Source: Pseudomonas asplenii (GTDB taxonomy: Bacteria > Pseudomonadota > Gammaproteobacteria > Pseudomonadales > Pseudomonadaceae). Taken from it: 64,000 nt of DNA. Under the pieces are notes generated by a model. The model ran no database searches and was not told the origin of the DNA. It saw only the letters and a list, made by a program, of their open reading frames with translations. A program made the position numbers and the translations under genes. Below are positions 35,210 to 44,599 of the stretch, one piece after another; position 1 is the first letter of the stretch; each line of letters starts with the position of its first letter. The stretch is from contig NZ_LT629777.1 in the NCBI RefSeq assembly GCF_900105475.1, positions 2,914,001-2,978,000 of the forward strand. The letters run 5' to 3'.

Positions 35210-36118
35210 ATGAGCTCTGTTGCTACGTTCAGCAAGGCCTCGCCGTTCGATTTCCTGCAACGCTGGCTACCCAAGCTGGTGCTGGCGCCGAGCATGTTCA
35301 TCGTGCTGGTGGGTTTCTACGGCTACATCCTGTGGACGTTCATCCTGTCGTTCACCAACTCGACTTTCCTGCCGACCTACAAATGGGTGGGTCTGGCGCA
35401 ATATGCGCGGCTGTTCGACAACGACCGCTGGTGGGTGGCGAGCAAGAACCTCGCGCTGTTCGGTGGCATGTTCATTGGCATCACCCTGGTGATTGGTGTG
35501 ATGCTGGCGGTGTTCCTCGACCAGCGTATCCGCCGCGAAGGTTTCATCCGCACCATCTACCTGTATCCGATGGCGCTGTCGATGATCGTCACCGGTACCG
35601 CCTGGAAGTGGTTGCTCAACCCGGGCATGGGCCTGGACAAACTGCTGCGCGACTGGGGCTGGGAAGGCTTCCGCCTGGACTGGCTGATCGACCCCGACCG
35701 TGTCGTCTACTGCCTGGTGATCGCTGCGGTCTGGCAGGCCTCGGGCTTCATCATGGCGATGTTCCTCGCCGGTCTGCGCGGGGTCGATCAGTCGATCATC
35801 CGTGCGGCCCAGATCGATGGCGCGAGCATGCCGAAGATCTACTGGAAAGTGGTGCTGCCCAGCCTGCGTCCGGTGTTCTTCAGTGCGGTGATGATCCTGG
35901 CGCACATCGCGATCAAGAGCTTCGACCTGGTGGCGGCGATGACCGCTGGCGGTCCTGGCTACTCGTCCGACCTGCCGGCGATGTTCATGTATTCCTTCAC
36001 CTTCAGTCGCGGCCAGATGGGCATGGGCTCGGCCAGTGCGATTCTGATGCTCGGTGCGATTCTCGCGATCATCGTGCCTTACCTGTACTCCGAGCTGAGG
36101 ACCAAGCGTCATGACTAG
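35210..36118 (+). CDS. gtsB: Glucose ABC transporter permease GtsB
   Basis: A 302-residue MalF-like inner-membrane permease with six predicted membrane helices. The cytoplasmic EAA loop EAA-like segment is IIRAAQIDGASMPKIYWKVVLP (about residues 200-220), which docks to the ATPase. The ribosome-binding site is weak (CTGGA), consistent with lower expression than gtsA. It overlaps gtsC by eight bases. It forms a heterodimer channel with GtsC for glucose (and probably mannose) import. Confidence 0.95.
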   Translation: MSSVATFSKASPFDFLQRWLPKLVLAPSMFIVLVGFYGYILWTFILSFTNSTFLPTYKWVGLAQYARLFDNDRWWVASKNLALFGGMFIGITLVIGVMLAVFLDQRIRREGFIRTIYLYPMALSMIVTGTAWKWLLNPGMGLDKLLRDWGWEGFRLDWLIDPDRVVYCLVIAAVWQASGFIMAMFLAGLRGVDQSIIRAAQIDGASMPKIYWKVVLPSLRPVFFSAVMILAHIAIKSFDLVAAMTAGGPGYSSDLPAMFMYSFTFSRGQMGMGSASAILMLGAILAIIVPYLYSELRTKRHD

Positions 36119-36956
36119 TCTCACCGCCAAACCTTCCCTCAGCCTGAGCCGCATTGCTATCTACGCGGTGCTGATCATCGCCGTGCTGCTGTACCTGGTG
36201 CCGCTGGTGGTGATGCTGCTGACCAGCTTCAAGTCGCCGGACGACATCAGCACCGGCAACCTGCTGAGCTGGCCGACGGTGTTCACCGACATCGGCTGGA
36301 TCAAGGCCTGGGCCACGGTCAACGGCTACTTCTGGAACTCGATCAAGATCACCGTCCCGGCGGTGCTGATTTCTACTGCCATCGGTGCGTTGAACGGCTA
36401 TGTGCTGTCGATGTGGCGCTTTCGCGGTTCGCAGCTGTTCTTCGGGCTGCTGCTGTTCGGCTGCTTCCTGCCGTTCCAGACCGTGTTGCTGCCGGCCTCG
36501 TTCACCCTCGGCAAGATGGGTCTGGCCAGCACCACCAGCGGCCTGGTGTTCGTTCACGTGGTGTATGGCCTGGCCTTCACCACGCTGTTCTTCCGCAACT
36601 ACTACGTGAGCATCCCCGATGCCTTGGTCAAGGCGGCACGCCTGGACGGCGCGGGCTTTTTCACCATCTTCCGGCGGATCATCCTGCCGATGTCGACCCC
36701 GATCATCATGGTCTGCCTGATCTGGCAGTTCACTCAGATCTGGAACGACTTCCTGTTCGGCGTGGTGTTCTCCAGCGGTGATTCGCAGCCGATCACGGTG
36801 GCGCTGAACAACCTGGTCAACACCAGCACCGGGGTCAAGGAATACAACGTTGATATGGCGGCGGCGATGATCGCCGGGCTGCCGACCCTGCTGGTCTATG
36901 TGGTCGCAGGCAAGTATTTCGTGCGCGGGCTGACGGCCGGCGCAGTCAAGGGGTAA
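36111..36956 (+). CDS. gtsC: Glucose ABC transporter permease GtsC
   Basis: A 281-residue MalG-like permease with six predicted helices. The EAA loop is LVKAARLDGAGFFTIFRRIILP (about residues 172-193). Its ATG lies within the end of gtsB, so translation is coupled. It ends two bases before the gtsD ATG. Partner of GtsB in the membrane channel. Confidence 0.95.
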   Translation: MTSLTAKPSLSLSRIAIYAVLIIAVLLYLVPLVVMLLTSFKSPDDISTGNLLSWPTVFTDIGWIKAWATVNGYFWNSIKITVPAVLISTAIGALNGYVLSMWRFRGSQLFFGLLLFGCFLPFQTVLLPASFTLGKMGLASTTSGLVFVHVVYGLAFTTLFFRNYYVSIPDALVKAARLDGAGFFTIFRRIILPMSTPIIMVCLIWQFTQIWNDFLFGVVFSSGDSQPITVALNNLVNTSTGVKEYNVDMAAAMIAGLPTLLVYVVAGKYFVRGLTAGAVKG

Positions 36957-36958
36957 TC

Positions 36959-38116
36959 ATGGCAACGCTCGAACTTCGCAACGTAAACAAGACCTATGGC
37001 GCCGGCCTGCCGGACACCCTGAAGAACATCGAACTGTCGATCAAGGACGGTGAGTTCCTGATCCTTGTCGGGCCTTCGGGTTGTGGCAAGTCGACCCTGA
37101 TGAACTGCATCGCCGGTCTTGAGAGCATCACCGGCGGCGCGATCATGATCGGCGACCAGGACGTCAGCGGCATGAGCCCCAAGGATCGTGACATCGCCAT
37201 GGTGTTCCAGTCCTATGCGCTGTACCCGACCATGAGCGTGCGCGAGAACATCGAATTCGGCCTGAAAATCCGCAAGATGAGCCAGTCGGCCATCGACGAG
37301 GAAGTGGCGCGTGTCGCCAAGCTGTTGCAGATCGAACACCTGCTCAACCGCAAGCCGGGCCAGCTCTCCGGTGGACAGCAGCAGCGCGTGGCAATGGGCC
37401 GGGCGTTGGCGCGGCGGCCGAAGATCTACCTGTTCGACGAACCGCTGTCCAACCTCGATGCCAAGCTGCGGGTCGAGATGCGTACCGAAATGAAGCTGAT
37501 GCATCAGCGCCTGAAAACCACCACCGTCTACGTCACCCACGACCAGATCGAGGCAATGACCCTGGGCGACAAGGTTGCGGTGATGAAGGACGGCATCATC
37601 CAGCAGTTCGGTACCCCGAAGCAGATCTACAACGACCCGGCCAACCAGTTCGTTGCCAGCTTCATCGGCTCGCCGCCGATGAACTTCATTCCGCTGCGCC
37701 TGCAGCGCAAGGACGGTCGCCTGGTGGCGCTGCTCGACAGTGGTCAGGCACGTTGCGAATTGCCGCTGAACACCAGCGATGCCGGTCTCGAAGACCGTGA
37801 AGTGGTCCTGGGCCTGCGTCCCGAACAGATTTTGCTGGCCAGCGGCGACACCGGCCTGCCGAGCATTCGTGCCGAGGTCCAGGTCACCGAGCCGACAGGT
37901 CCCGACACCCTGGTCTTCGTCACGCTCAACGACAGCAAGGTCTGTTGCCGCCTGGCGCCGGACGTGGCGCCACAGGTGGGTGAGACCCTGACCCTGCAAT
38001 TCGACCCGGCCAAGGTGTTGCTGTTCGACGCCGCAACCGGCGAACGCCTGGGGCGGGCTGGGCAGTCCCAGCCTTTGGCTCTCGGTGACAACGTGGCGCA
38101 GTTCAAGGGCCGCTGA
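36959..38116 (+). CDS. gtsD: Glucose ABC transporter ATP-binding protein GtsD
   Basis: A 385-residue ATPase of the MalK/UgpC type. The nucleotide-binding domain has Walker A GPSGCGKST (about residues 38-46), the Q loop in VFQSYALYP, the signature LSGGQQQRVAMGRAL and Walker B IYLFDEPLSNLD, with the switch histidine in VYVTHDQ. The C-terminal 140 residues are the TOBE/OB regulatory domain. It powers GtsABC. It completes the gts operon, and oprB follows after 92 bases. Confidence 0.96.
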   Translation: MATLELRNVNKTYGAGLPDTLKNIELSIKDGEFLILVGPSGCGKSTLMNCIAGLESITGGAIMIGDQDVSGMSPKDRDIAMVFQSYALYPTMSVRENIEFGLKIRKMSQSAIDEEVARVAKLLQIEHLLNRKPGQLSGGQQQRVAMGRALARRPKIYLFDEPLSNLDAKLRVEMRTEMKLMHQRLKTTTVYVTHDQIEAMTLGDKVAVMKDGIIQQFGTPKQIYNDPANQFVASFIGSPPMNFIPLRLQRKDGRLVALLDSGQARCELPLNTSDAGLEDREVVLGLRPEQILLASGDTGLPSIRAEVQVTEPTGPDTLVFVTLNDSKVCCRLAPDVAPQVGETLTLQFDPAKVLLFDAATGERLGRAGQSQPLALGDNVAQFKGR

Positions 38117-38208
38117 GTTCAGGATGGGCGGCTTACGTCGCCCGTCGCAATCGATGTAAACCACGTTCAATAAAAACTGTTAATAAAAATAAAGACGAGG
38201 ATGTAGGG

Positions 38209-39558
38209 ATGAAAAAGAGCAATACGAATATCCGTCTGATCTGCCAATTGTCAGCGGCGGCAGCGTTGGTCATGGCAGGCCATGCCATGGCTGACGAGGC
38301 CTTCAGCGCCGATTCCAAATGGATGACCGGAGACTGGGGGGGTGAGCGTACCAAGCTCATCGAACAAGGTATCGACATCAAGGCCGACTACGTCGGTGAA
38401 GTCGGTGGCAACCTGCACGGTGGCTACAACAACGACAAGACCGCGCGTTACGCCGACCAGTTTGGTCTGGGTGTGGCGCTGGATCTGCAAAAACTGTGGG
38501 GCTGGGATAACACCCAGGCCAAGATCCAGCTGACCAACCGTAACGGCCAGAACATCTCCAACGACCGTGTCGGTGATCCGCGTGCCGGTACCCTGAGTTC
38601 TTCCCAGGAAGTCTACGGCCGTGGTCACATGGTCCGCCTGACCCAATTGTGGATTCAGCACCAGTTCCTCGACGGCAAGCTGGACGTCAAGGCCGGTTAC
38701 TTCGGTGAAGGCGAAGACTTCAACACCTTCCCCTGCGAATTCCAGAACCTGGCGTTCTGCGGCTCGCAAGCGGGTAACTGGGCCACCGGCATCTGGTACA
38801 ACTGGCCGGTCAGCCAGGCGGCTCTGCGCGTGAAGTATCACATCACCCCCGAGCTGTATGCGCAGATCGGTGCGTACAACCAGAACCCGTCGCAACTCGA
38901 ACATGGCAACGGCTTCAAGCTCAGCGGCAGTGGCACCAAGGGTACCGTGCTGCCGGTCGAACTGGTCTGGTCGCCGAAGGTCAACAACCTGCCGGGCGAA
39001 TACCGTGTCGGTTACTACAAGAGCACCGCTCCAGCCAACGACGTGCGTGAGGACGTCAATGGTGGCGATGCCGCGTCGAGCGGCAGTGCCTATCGTGTTC
39101 ATGACAGCAAGCACGGCTACTGGTTCGTTGCCCAACAGCAGCTCACCACCCACAACGGCGATGCTTCGCGCGGTCTGAACGTTGCGGCCAACGCGACCTT
39201 CCACGACAAGGACACCAACGTCGTCGACAACTACCAGTCGCTGATGTTCGTGTACAAGGGGCCGTTCGACGCACGTCCCAAGGATGACATCGGTATCGGT
39301 TTCGCCCGTATCCATGTCAACGATGACGTGAAGAAAAATGCCGAGCTGGCCAACGCAGCCATTGGTGTCAGTGACTACGACAACCCGCTGTACTCGCCAC
39401 TGCGCGACACCGAGTACAACTACGAAATCAACTACGGCTTCCATGTCACCAACTGGCTGACCGTGCGTCCGAACCTGCAGTACATCACCCATCCTGGTGG
39501 TGTGGATCAAGTCGACAACGCCCTGGTGGCTGGTCTGAAAATTCAGTCGGTCTTCTGA
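38209..39558 (+). CDS. oprB: Carbohydrate-selective porin OprB
   Basis: A 449-residue outer-membrane porin. The signal peptide ends at AGHAMA-DEAF. The mature N-terminus has the OprB start WMTGDWGGERTKLIEQGIDIKADYVGEVGGN, and the protein ends in F, as outer-membrane barrels do. Two cysteines (PCEF, FCGS) lie in the same loop as in known OprB. It lets glucose and related sugars cross the outer membrane to GtsA. The gene is 92 bases after gtsD and ends with a terminator, so it probably belongs to the same regulon and perhaps the same transcript. Confidence 0.95.
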   Translation: MKKSNTNIRLICQLSAAAALVMAGHAMADEAFSADSKWMTGDWGGERTKLIEQGIDIKADYVGEVGGNLHGGYNNDKTARYADQFGLGVALDLQKLWGWDNTQAKIQLTNRNGQNISNDRVGDPRAGTLSSSQEVYGRGHMVRLTQLWIQHQFLDGKLDVKAGYFGEGEDFNTFPCEFQNLAFCGSQAGNWATGIWYNWPVSQAALRVKYHITPELYAQIGAYNQNPSQLEHGNGFKLSGSGTKGTVLPVELVWSPKVNNLPGEYRVGYYKSTAPANDVREDVNGGDAASSGSAYRVHDSKHGYWFVAQQQLTTHNGDASRGLNVAANATFHDKDTNVVDNYQSLMFVYKGPFDARPKDDIGIGFARIHVNDDVKKNAELANAAIGVSDYDNPLYSPLRDTEYNYEINYGFHVTNWLTVRPNLQYITHPGGVDQVDNALVAGLKIQSVF

Positions 39559-39597
39559 GACCTCGGCTGATAAGCTCTCTCTCTATGTGCGCATCTT

Positions 39598-39630
39598 GCG
39601 GATGGTCGACCTGACCGTCCGCTTTTTTTT
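39598..39630 (+). terminator. Terminator after oprB
   Basis: GCGGATGGTC-GACCT-GACCGTCCGC followed by eight T. Confidence 0.9.
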
Positions 39631-39684
39631 GCGCCTGTGGAGGCGTTGGCTTCCCGACGATAGAGATTCCAGGATTCGCGGCAC

Positions 39685-40539
39685 ATGCACGAACAACCGT
39701 TACAACGTTTCTTCAAATCCCGGCGCGAACAGCCGGTGTTCCAGTGGGAGCGCTTTCAACAGCGCGAAGTGCTGGTGATCGACCACCCGCTGTGTCAGGC
39801 GGTGTTCAGCCGCCAGGGCGCGCAATTGCTGCATTTTCAACCTCGCGGGCAGAAGCCCTGGTTGTGGTGTGCGGCGAAGTGGCCGCAGGTCGGGGCGATT
39901 CGCGGTGGCGTACCGGTGTGCTGGCCGTGGTATGGCCGTCATCCAAGCGAGAATGCCTGGCCGTCCCATGGTTGGGCGCGGCTGATCGACTGGAAGCTGT
40001 TGCAGAGCAGTTCCGATGAACAAGGGGTCAGCCTGCACTGGCGCTTGCAATTGTGCGATTGGCAGGTCGACCTGCACGCCTGCCTCGGTGAAAGCATGGA
40101 TCTGCGCTTGAGCACCGAGCACCAGGACAGTGAACCTTGCCAGTTGAGTCATGCCTTGCACGCCTATTGGCGTATTGGTGACGTGGGTGAGGTAGCGCTG
40201 TCTGGGCTGGATGGCGCCCAGGGGTACGACCAGTTGAACCGCCAGGTTTGCCAACAGCAGGGCGAGTTGCGGGTCGAGGGGGGCTGTCAGCGGGTGTTCC
40301 AGCATGAGGGCGAGTTGCACCTCAAGGATCATGCCTGGCAGCGTGAGTTGTGCATCGATACCGGTAACAGCGCCGATACCGTGGTCTGGCATCCGGGGCC
40401 GCGGCCATTGCTGGGGGTGAGTTGGAGCGAGGTGACGGGGTTTGTCTGCGTCGAGGCGGCGAGTGGCGGCACCGACAGTCTGTGCCTGGCCCCGGGAGAG
40501 CGGGCGCACCTGAGTCTGCAGGCCCGCTCAGCACAATAA
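39685..40539 (+). CDS. D-hexose-6-phosphate mutarotase (aldose 1-epimerase family)
   Basis: A 284-residue protein of the YeaD-like aldose epimerase family. The typical start of the fold is RQGAQLLHFQPRGQKPWLWC, then IRGGVPVCWPWYGRH, and SHGWARLIDWKL holds a catalytic histidine. A second active-site segment, LSHALHAYWRIGD, and the late glutamate in GVSWSEVTGFVCVEAA complete the site. It speeds anomer exchange of hexose 6-phosphates, useful before Zwf, which uses the beta form. It follows oprB and is convergent with hexR. Confidence 0.88.
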   Translation: MHEQPLQRFFKSRREQPVFQWERFQQREVLVIDHPLCQAVFSRQGAQLLHFQPRGQKPWLWCAAKWPQVGAIRGGVPVCWPWYGRHPSENAWPSHGWARLIDWKLLQSSSDEQGVSLHWRLQLCDWQVDLHACLGESMDLRLSTEHQDSEPCQLSHALHAYWRIGDVGEVALSGLDGAQGYDQLNRQVCQQQGELRVEGGCQRVFQHEGELHLKDHAWQRELCIDTGNSADTVVWHPGPRPLLGVSWSEVTGFVCVEAASGGTDSLCLAPGERAHLSLQARSAQ

Positions 40540-40586
40540 GTCCGCTCGCCCCGGTGAGGTGACCCAGGGGACCCGCGGCAGAGTGG

Positions 40587-41456
40587 TCAGTCGTACTCGT
40601 CGCCTACCGGATAACGGCTGGCGTTGAGGCTTTCCTTGATCTTGCGCAGGTGTGGCTGGAAATCCACGCCACGGCGCAGGGTCATGCCGGTTGCCAGTAC
40701 GTCGAGCACGGTCAACTGGACGATTCGCGAAGTCATCGGCATGTAGATGTCGGTGTCTTCGGGCAGCGGAATGTTCAGGCTCAGGGTGCTGGCCTTGGCC
40801 AGGGGCGAACCGGCCGCCGTCAGCCCGAGTACGGAAGCGCCGTTGGCCCGGGCGATGCGCGCCACCTCCACCAGTTCGCGCGTGCGGCCGGTGTAGGAAA
40901 TGATCACGAACAGTTCGCCGGTATGGGCCACCGAGGCGATCATCCGTTGCATCAGCACGTCGGCATGGGCCGTGACCGAAATGTTGAAACGGAAGAACTT
41001 GTGCAGGGCGTCCATGGCCACCGGCGCAGAGGCACCGAGGCCGAAGAAGTGGATCTGTCGGGCCTGGGTCAACAGGTCGACGGCGCGATTGACCAGATCC
41101 GGGTCCAGCACCTTGCAGACGCTGTCCAGTGAGGTGATGGCGCTGGCGAAGATTTTCTGTGTGTAGGCGTCGGCGGCGTCATCGGCCTCCACCGCACGGC
41201 TGACATACGCCGCGCCGCTGGCCAGGCTCTGCGCCAGTTGCAGCTTGAGTTCCGGATAGCCGCTGACATCGAACGAACGACAGAAACGGTTGACCGTCGG
41301 TTCGCTGACCGAGGCCGCCTGGGCGAGGGCGGCGATGCTGTAGCGGGTCGCCTGCTGTGGGTTGAGCAGGATGACTTCGGCGACTTTGCGCTCGGCCTTG
41401 TTCAGGTCTTCGAGGCGGTTCTGGATCTGTTCCAGCAAATTTCGCACGCGGTCCAT
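40587..41456 (-). CDS. hexR: Transcriptional repressor HexR (RpiR family)
   Basis: A 289-residue regulator. The N-terminal RpiR winged helix covers residues 1-77 ([24 protein letters not shown]) and the C-terminal SIS sugar-phosphate domain about 120-260 ([34 protein letters not shown]). In P. putida it binds keto-deoxy-phosphogluconate, which releases it from the zwf, edd and gap promoters. It is divergent from zwf, and the shared region has a HexR-type palindrome. Confidence 0.95.
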   Translation of the reverse strand: MDRVRNLLEQIQNRLEDLNKAERKVAEVILLNPQQATRYSIAALAQAASVSEPTVNRFCRSFDVSGYPELKLQLAQSLASGAAYVSRAVEADDAADAYTQKIFASAITSLDSVCKVLDPDLVNRAVDLLTQARQIHFFGLGASAPVAMDALHKFFRFNISVTAHADVLMQRMIASVAHTGELFVIISYTGRTRELVEVARIARANGASVLGLTAAGSPLAKASTLSLNIPLPEDTDIYMPMTSRIVQLTVLDVLATGMTLRRGVDFQPHLRKIKESLNASRYPVGDEYD

Positions 41457-41576
41457 GTGGGTGTTCCTTGGTTCTGCGATGCTAGGGAGAACGTGCTTTG
41501 GCAGCTCTCGGCGGTGGCCTATCCTACTGATGGTGCTTGTGGACCACCACTCGCAATCGTGATTTTGAAGAAATGT

Positions 41577-41593
41577 TGTAGTTATTACTACAT
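41577..41593. promoter_or_regulatory. HexR operator in the hexR-zwf region
   Basis: TGTAGT-TATT-ACTACA (41578-41593) is a perfect inverted repeat preceded by T. It fits the TGTA-n-TACA type of HexR site and lies 65 bases before the zwf ATG. Confidence 0.75.
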
Positions 41594-41658
41594 TTTTTCC
41601 TTGAGTGATGCCTAGAAAAAAGGTATTTATCGTTTAACTTGATAAAAGAACAAACATC

Positions 41659-43128
41659 ATGCCTTCGATAACGGTTGAACCGTGCACCTTTGCCTTGTTC
41701 GGCGCCCTTGGCGACCTCGCCCTGCGCAAGCTGTTTCCTGCCTTGTATCACCTGGATGGCGCGGGTCTGCTGCACGAGGACACGCGAATTCTCGCCCTGG
41801 CCCGCGAAGCCGGCAGTGTCGACGAGCACCTGGCAACCATTGCCAGCGAGCTGCGTGAGTTCGTCGAGGCGAAGGAAATCGACGAGGCGGTTGTCGAGCG
41901 TTTCCTCGGGCGCCTGAGCTACCTGCACGTGGACTTCCTCAAGGCCGACGATTACGTGGCCTTGGCCGATACCGTCGGTCGTAACGAACAGCTGATTGCC
42001 TATTTCGCCACACCGGCAGCGGTGTACGGCGCGATCTGCGAGAACCTGGCGAAGGTCGGCCTGGCCGAAAATACCCGAGTGGTCCTGGAGAAGCCGATCG
42101 GCTCGGACCTGGAATCCTCGCGCAAGGTCAACGACGCGGTGGCGCAGTTCTTCCCGGAGAACCGCACCTATCGCATCGACCACTACCTGGGCAAGGAGAC
42201 CGTGCAAAACCTGATCGCCTTGCGTTTCGCCAACAGCCTGTTCGAGACCCAGTGGAACCAGCACTATATTTCCCACGTGGAAATCACCGTTGCCGAGAAG
42301 GTCGGCATCGAAGGCCGCTGGGGCTATTTCGACAAGGCCGGCCAGTTGCGCGACATGATCCAGAACCACTTGCTGCAACTGCTGTGTCTGATCGCCATGG
42401 ACCCACCGGCGGATCTTTCCGCCGACAGCATCCGCGACGAGAAGGTCAAGGTGCTCAAGGCCCTGGCGCCGATCAGTCCGGAAGGTTTGACCACCCAGGT
42501 GGTGCGTGGCCAGTACATTGCCGGACACAGCGAAGGCAAGTCCGTGCCGGGCTACCTGGAAGAAGAGAACTCCAACACCCAGAGCGACACCGAAACCTTC
42601 GTCGCGCTGCGTGCCGACATCCGCAACTGGCGCTGGGCCGGTGTGCCGTTCTATCTGCGCACCGGCAAACGCATGCCGCAGAAGTTGTCGCAGATCGTCA
42701 TCCACTTCAAGGAACCGTCGCACTACATTTTCGCCCCTGAGCAACGCCTGCAGATCAGCAACAAGCTGATCATCCGCCTGCAACCGGACGAAGGTATTTC
42801 CCTGCGGGTGATGACCAAGGACCAGGGCCTGGACAAGGGCATGCAACTGCGCAGTGGGCCGTTGCAACTGAATTTCTCCGACACCTACCACAGTGCACGG
42901 ATTCCGGATGCCTACGAGCGTCTACTGCTGGAAGTGATGCACGGCAACCAGAACCTGTTTGTTCGTAAAGACGAGATCGAAGCCGCGTGGAAGTGGTGCG
43001 ACCAGTTGATCGCTGGCTGGAAAAAGTCGGGCGATGCGCCCAAGCCGTACGCTGCCGGGTCCTGGGGGCCGATGAGCTCTATTGCACTGATCACGCGGGA
43101 TGGGAGGTCGTGGTATGGCGATATCTGA
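41659..43128 (+). CDS. zwf: Glucose-6-phosphate 1-dehydrogenase
   Basis: A 489-residue enzyme that oxidises glucose 6-phosphate to 6-phosphogluconolactone with NAD(P). The N-terminal Rossmann loop reads [16 protein letters not shown] (GxxGDLA), the substrate/active-site motif is RIDHYLGKE (about residues 172-180), and [11 protein letters not shown] is also conserved. It is HexR-repressed by inference from the operator upstream. It overlaps pgl by 14 bases, so zwf-pgl-eda is a single coupled operon. Confidence 0.96.
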   Translation: MPSITVEPCTFALFGALGDLALRKLFPALYHLDGAGLLHEDTRILALAREAGSVDEHLATIASELREFVEAKEIDEAVVERFLGRLSYLHVDFLKADDYVALADTVGRNEQLIAYFATPAAVYGAICENLAKVGLAENTRVVLEKPIGSDLESSRKVNDAVAQFFPENRTYRIDHYLGKETVQNLIALRFANSLFETQWNQHYISHVEITVAEKVGIEGRWGYFDKAGQLRDMIQNHLLQLLCLIAMDPPADLSADSIRDEKVKVLKALAPISPEGLTTQVVRGQYIAGHSEGKSVPGYLEEENSNTQSDTETFVALRADIRNWRWAGVPFYLRTGKRMPQKLSQIVIHFKEPSHYIFAPEQRLQISNKLIIRLQPDEGISLRVMTKDQGLDKGMQLRSGPLQLNFSDTYHSARIPDAYERLLLEVMHGNQNLFVRKDEIEAAWKWCDQLIAGWKKSGDAPKPYAAGSWGPMSSIALITRDGRSWYGDI

Positions 43129-43828
43129 GTTGAAACTGCCCGAGGGCGTGACGGTACGCGAGTTCCGCACGCCGACGCTGTTGGCCGAAGGCCAGGCCCA
43201 GGCGGTCGCGCAGCAGTTGCGCACGGCGATTGCCGCGCGTGGCGTGGCAACCCTGGTGGTCTCCGGCGGGCGCAGTCCGGTGGCGTTTTTCCAGAACCTG
43301 GCGAAACAGGACCTGGACTGGAGCAAGGTCGTGATCAGCCTGGCTGACGAGCGCTGGGTTCCGGTCGAGCATGCCGACAGCAATGCCGGGCTGCTCAAGC
43401 GCTATCTGCTGCAGGGACCGGCCGCCAAGGCGCGCTTTATCGGTTTGTACAACGCCGCGGCCAATCTGGACGAAGCGGCGCAGCATGCCGATCAGTTCCT
43501 GGCCGAATTGCCGGACATCGACGTGCTGGTACTGGGCATGGGCGATGACGGCCATACCGCTTCGCTGTTCCCGGACAGCCCGAACCTGTCGGCTGCGTTG
43601 CAGGTGGACGGCAGCCGGCGAGTCTGGCCGATGCTGGCGCCGACCGTGCCCCACCAGCGGCTGAGCATGAGTCGGGCCCTGTTGGCTTCGGCGACCTTTA
43701 CCGTATTGGCAATTTCCGGTCAGTCGAAACTGACCACCCTGAACGCTGCGTTGGCGGGCGACGACTTCGCCGCCATGCCGGTTCGCGCGTTTCTGCAACC
43801 CCCCCTAGAGATTTACTGGTGCCCATGA
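43115..43828 (+). CDS. pgl: 6-phosphogluconolactonase
   Basis: A 237-residue SugA/NagB-fold lactonase (DevB type). The phosphate-binding segment is [34 protein letters not shown] is conserved, and [18 protein letters not shown] carries the catalytic histidine. It hydrolyses the lactone made by Zwf. The start ATG at 43115 follows GGGAGG and lies within the end of zwf. The stop codon lies 17 bases before the chosen eda start. Confidence 0.95.
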   Translation: MAISELKLPEGVTVREFRTPTLLAEGQAQAVAQQLRTAIAARGVATLVVSGGRSPVAFFQNLAKQDLDWSKVVISLADERWVPVEHADSNAGLLKRYLLQGPAAKARFIGLYNAAANLDEAAQHADQFLAELPDIDVLVLGMGDDGHTASLFPDSPNLSAALQVDGSRRVWPMLAPTVPHQRLSMSRALLASATFTVLAISGQSKLTTLNAALAGDDFAAMPVRAFLQPPLEIYWCP

Positions 43829-43845
43829 GCCAAGGATCAGCCGCT

Positions 43846-44511
43846 ATGACAAAAAATGCCCCGACCGTCTCCATGGTAGACAAGGTCGCCCTGATCGATG
43901 AGTTGTGCACCCGCGCCAGGATCCTGCCGGTCATTACCATCGCTCGCGAACAGGACGTGCTGCCACTGGCCGATGCCCTGGCCGCCGGCGGTCTGACTGC
44001 GCTGGAAGTAACCCTGCGTTCGCAGTTCGGCCTCAAGGCCATCGAGATCCTGCGCGAACAGCGTCCGGAACTGGTGACCGGTGCCGGTACCGTGCTCGAT
44101 CGGCAGATGCTGGCGGCGGCAGAGGCGGCAGGTTCGCAGTTCATCGTCACCCCGGGCATTACCCGCGATCTGCTCGAGGCGAGTGTCGACAGCCCGATTC
44201 CCCTGTTGCCGGGCATCAGCAACGCCTCCGGAATCATGGAGGGTTATGCCCTCGGCTATCGCCGCTTCAAGCTGTTCCCGGCCGAAGTGAGCGGTGGTGT
44301 GGCGGCGATCAAGGCGCTCGGTGGTCCGTTTGGCGAAGTGAAATTCTGCCCGACCGGCGGTGTCGGTCCGGGCAATATCAAGAGCTACATGGCGCTGAAA
44401 AACGTCATGTGCGTGGGTGGCAGCTGGATGCTCGACCCGGAGTGGATCAAGAACGGCGACTGGAGCCGTATCCAGGAGTGCACCGCCGAGGCGCTGGCCC
44501 TGCTGGACTGA
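43846..44511 (+). CDS. eda: 2-keto-3-deoxy-6-phosphogluconate aldolase
   Basis: A 221-residue class I aldolase (KDPG/KHG aldolase family) that splits KDPG into pyruvate and glyceraldehyde 3-phosphate. The active-site glutamate lies in GLTALEVTLRS and the Schiff-base lysine in FKLFPAEVSGG. VKFCPTGGVGPGNIKSYM closes the phosphate site. The start at 43846 gives the usual family length and follows AAGGA; an ATG at 43825 that overlaps the pgl stop is the alternative. It is the last gene of zwf-pgl-eda and has its own terminator. Confidence 0.95.
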   Translation: MTKNAPTVSMVDKVALIDELCTRARILPVITIAREQDVLPLADALAAGGLTALEVTLRSQFGLKAIEILREQRPELVTGAGTVLDRQMLAAAEAAGSQFIVTPGITRDLLEASVDSPIPLLPGISNASGIMEGYALGYRRFKLFPAEVSGGVAAIKALGGPFGEVKFCPTGGVGPGNIKSYMALKNVMCVGGSWMLDPEWIKNGDWSRIQECTAEALALLD

Positions 44512-44549
44512 TTCAGCCTTACCGAATTCGTTGTGTGTTGTACGGCTTT

Positions 44550-44581
44550 ACGGTGCGCTTGGTCGGCGCACCGTTTTTTTT
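44550..44581 (+). terminator. Terminator of zwf-pgl-eda
   Basis: ACGGTGCG and CGCACCGT with a nine-base loop, followed by eight T. Confidence 0.92.
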
Positions 44582-44599
44582 CGCCTGCAGAAAATGTGT

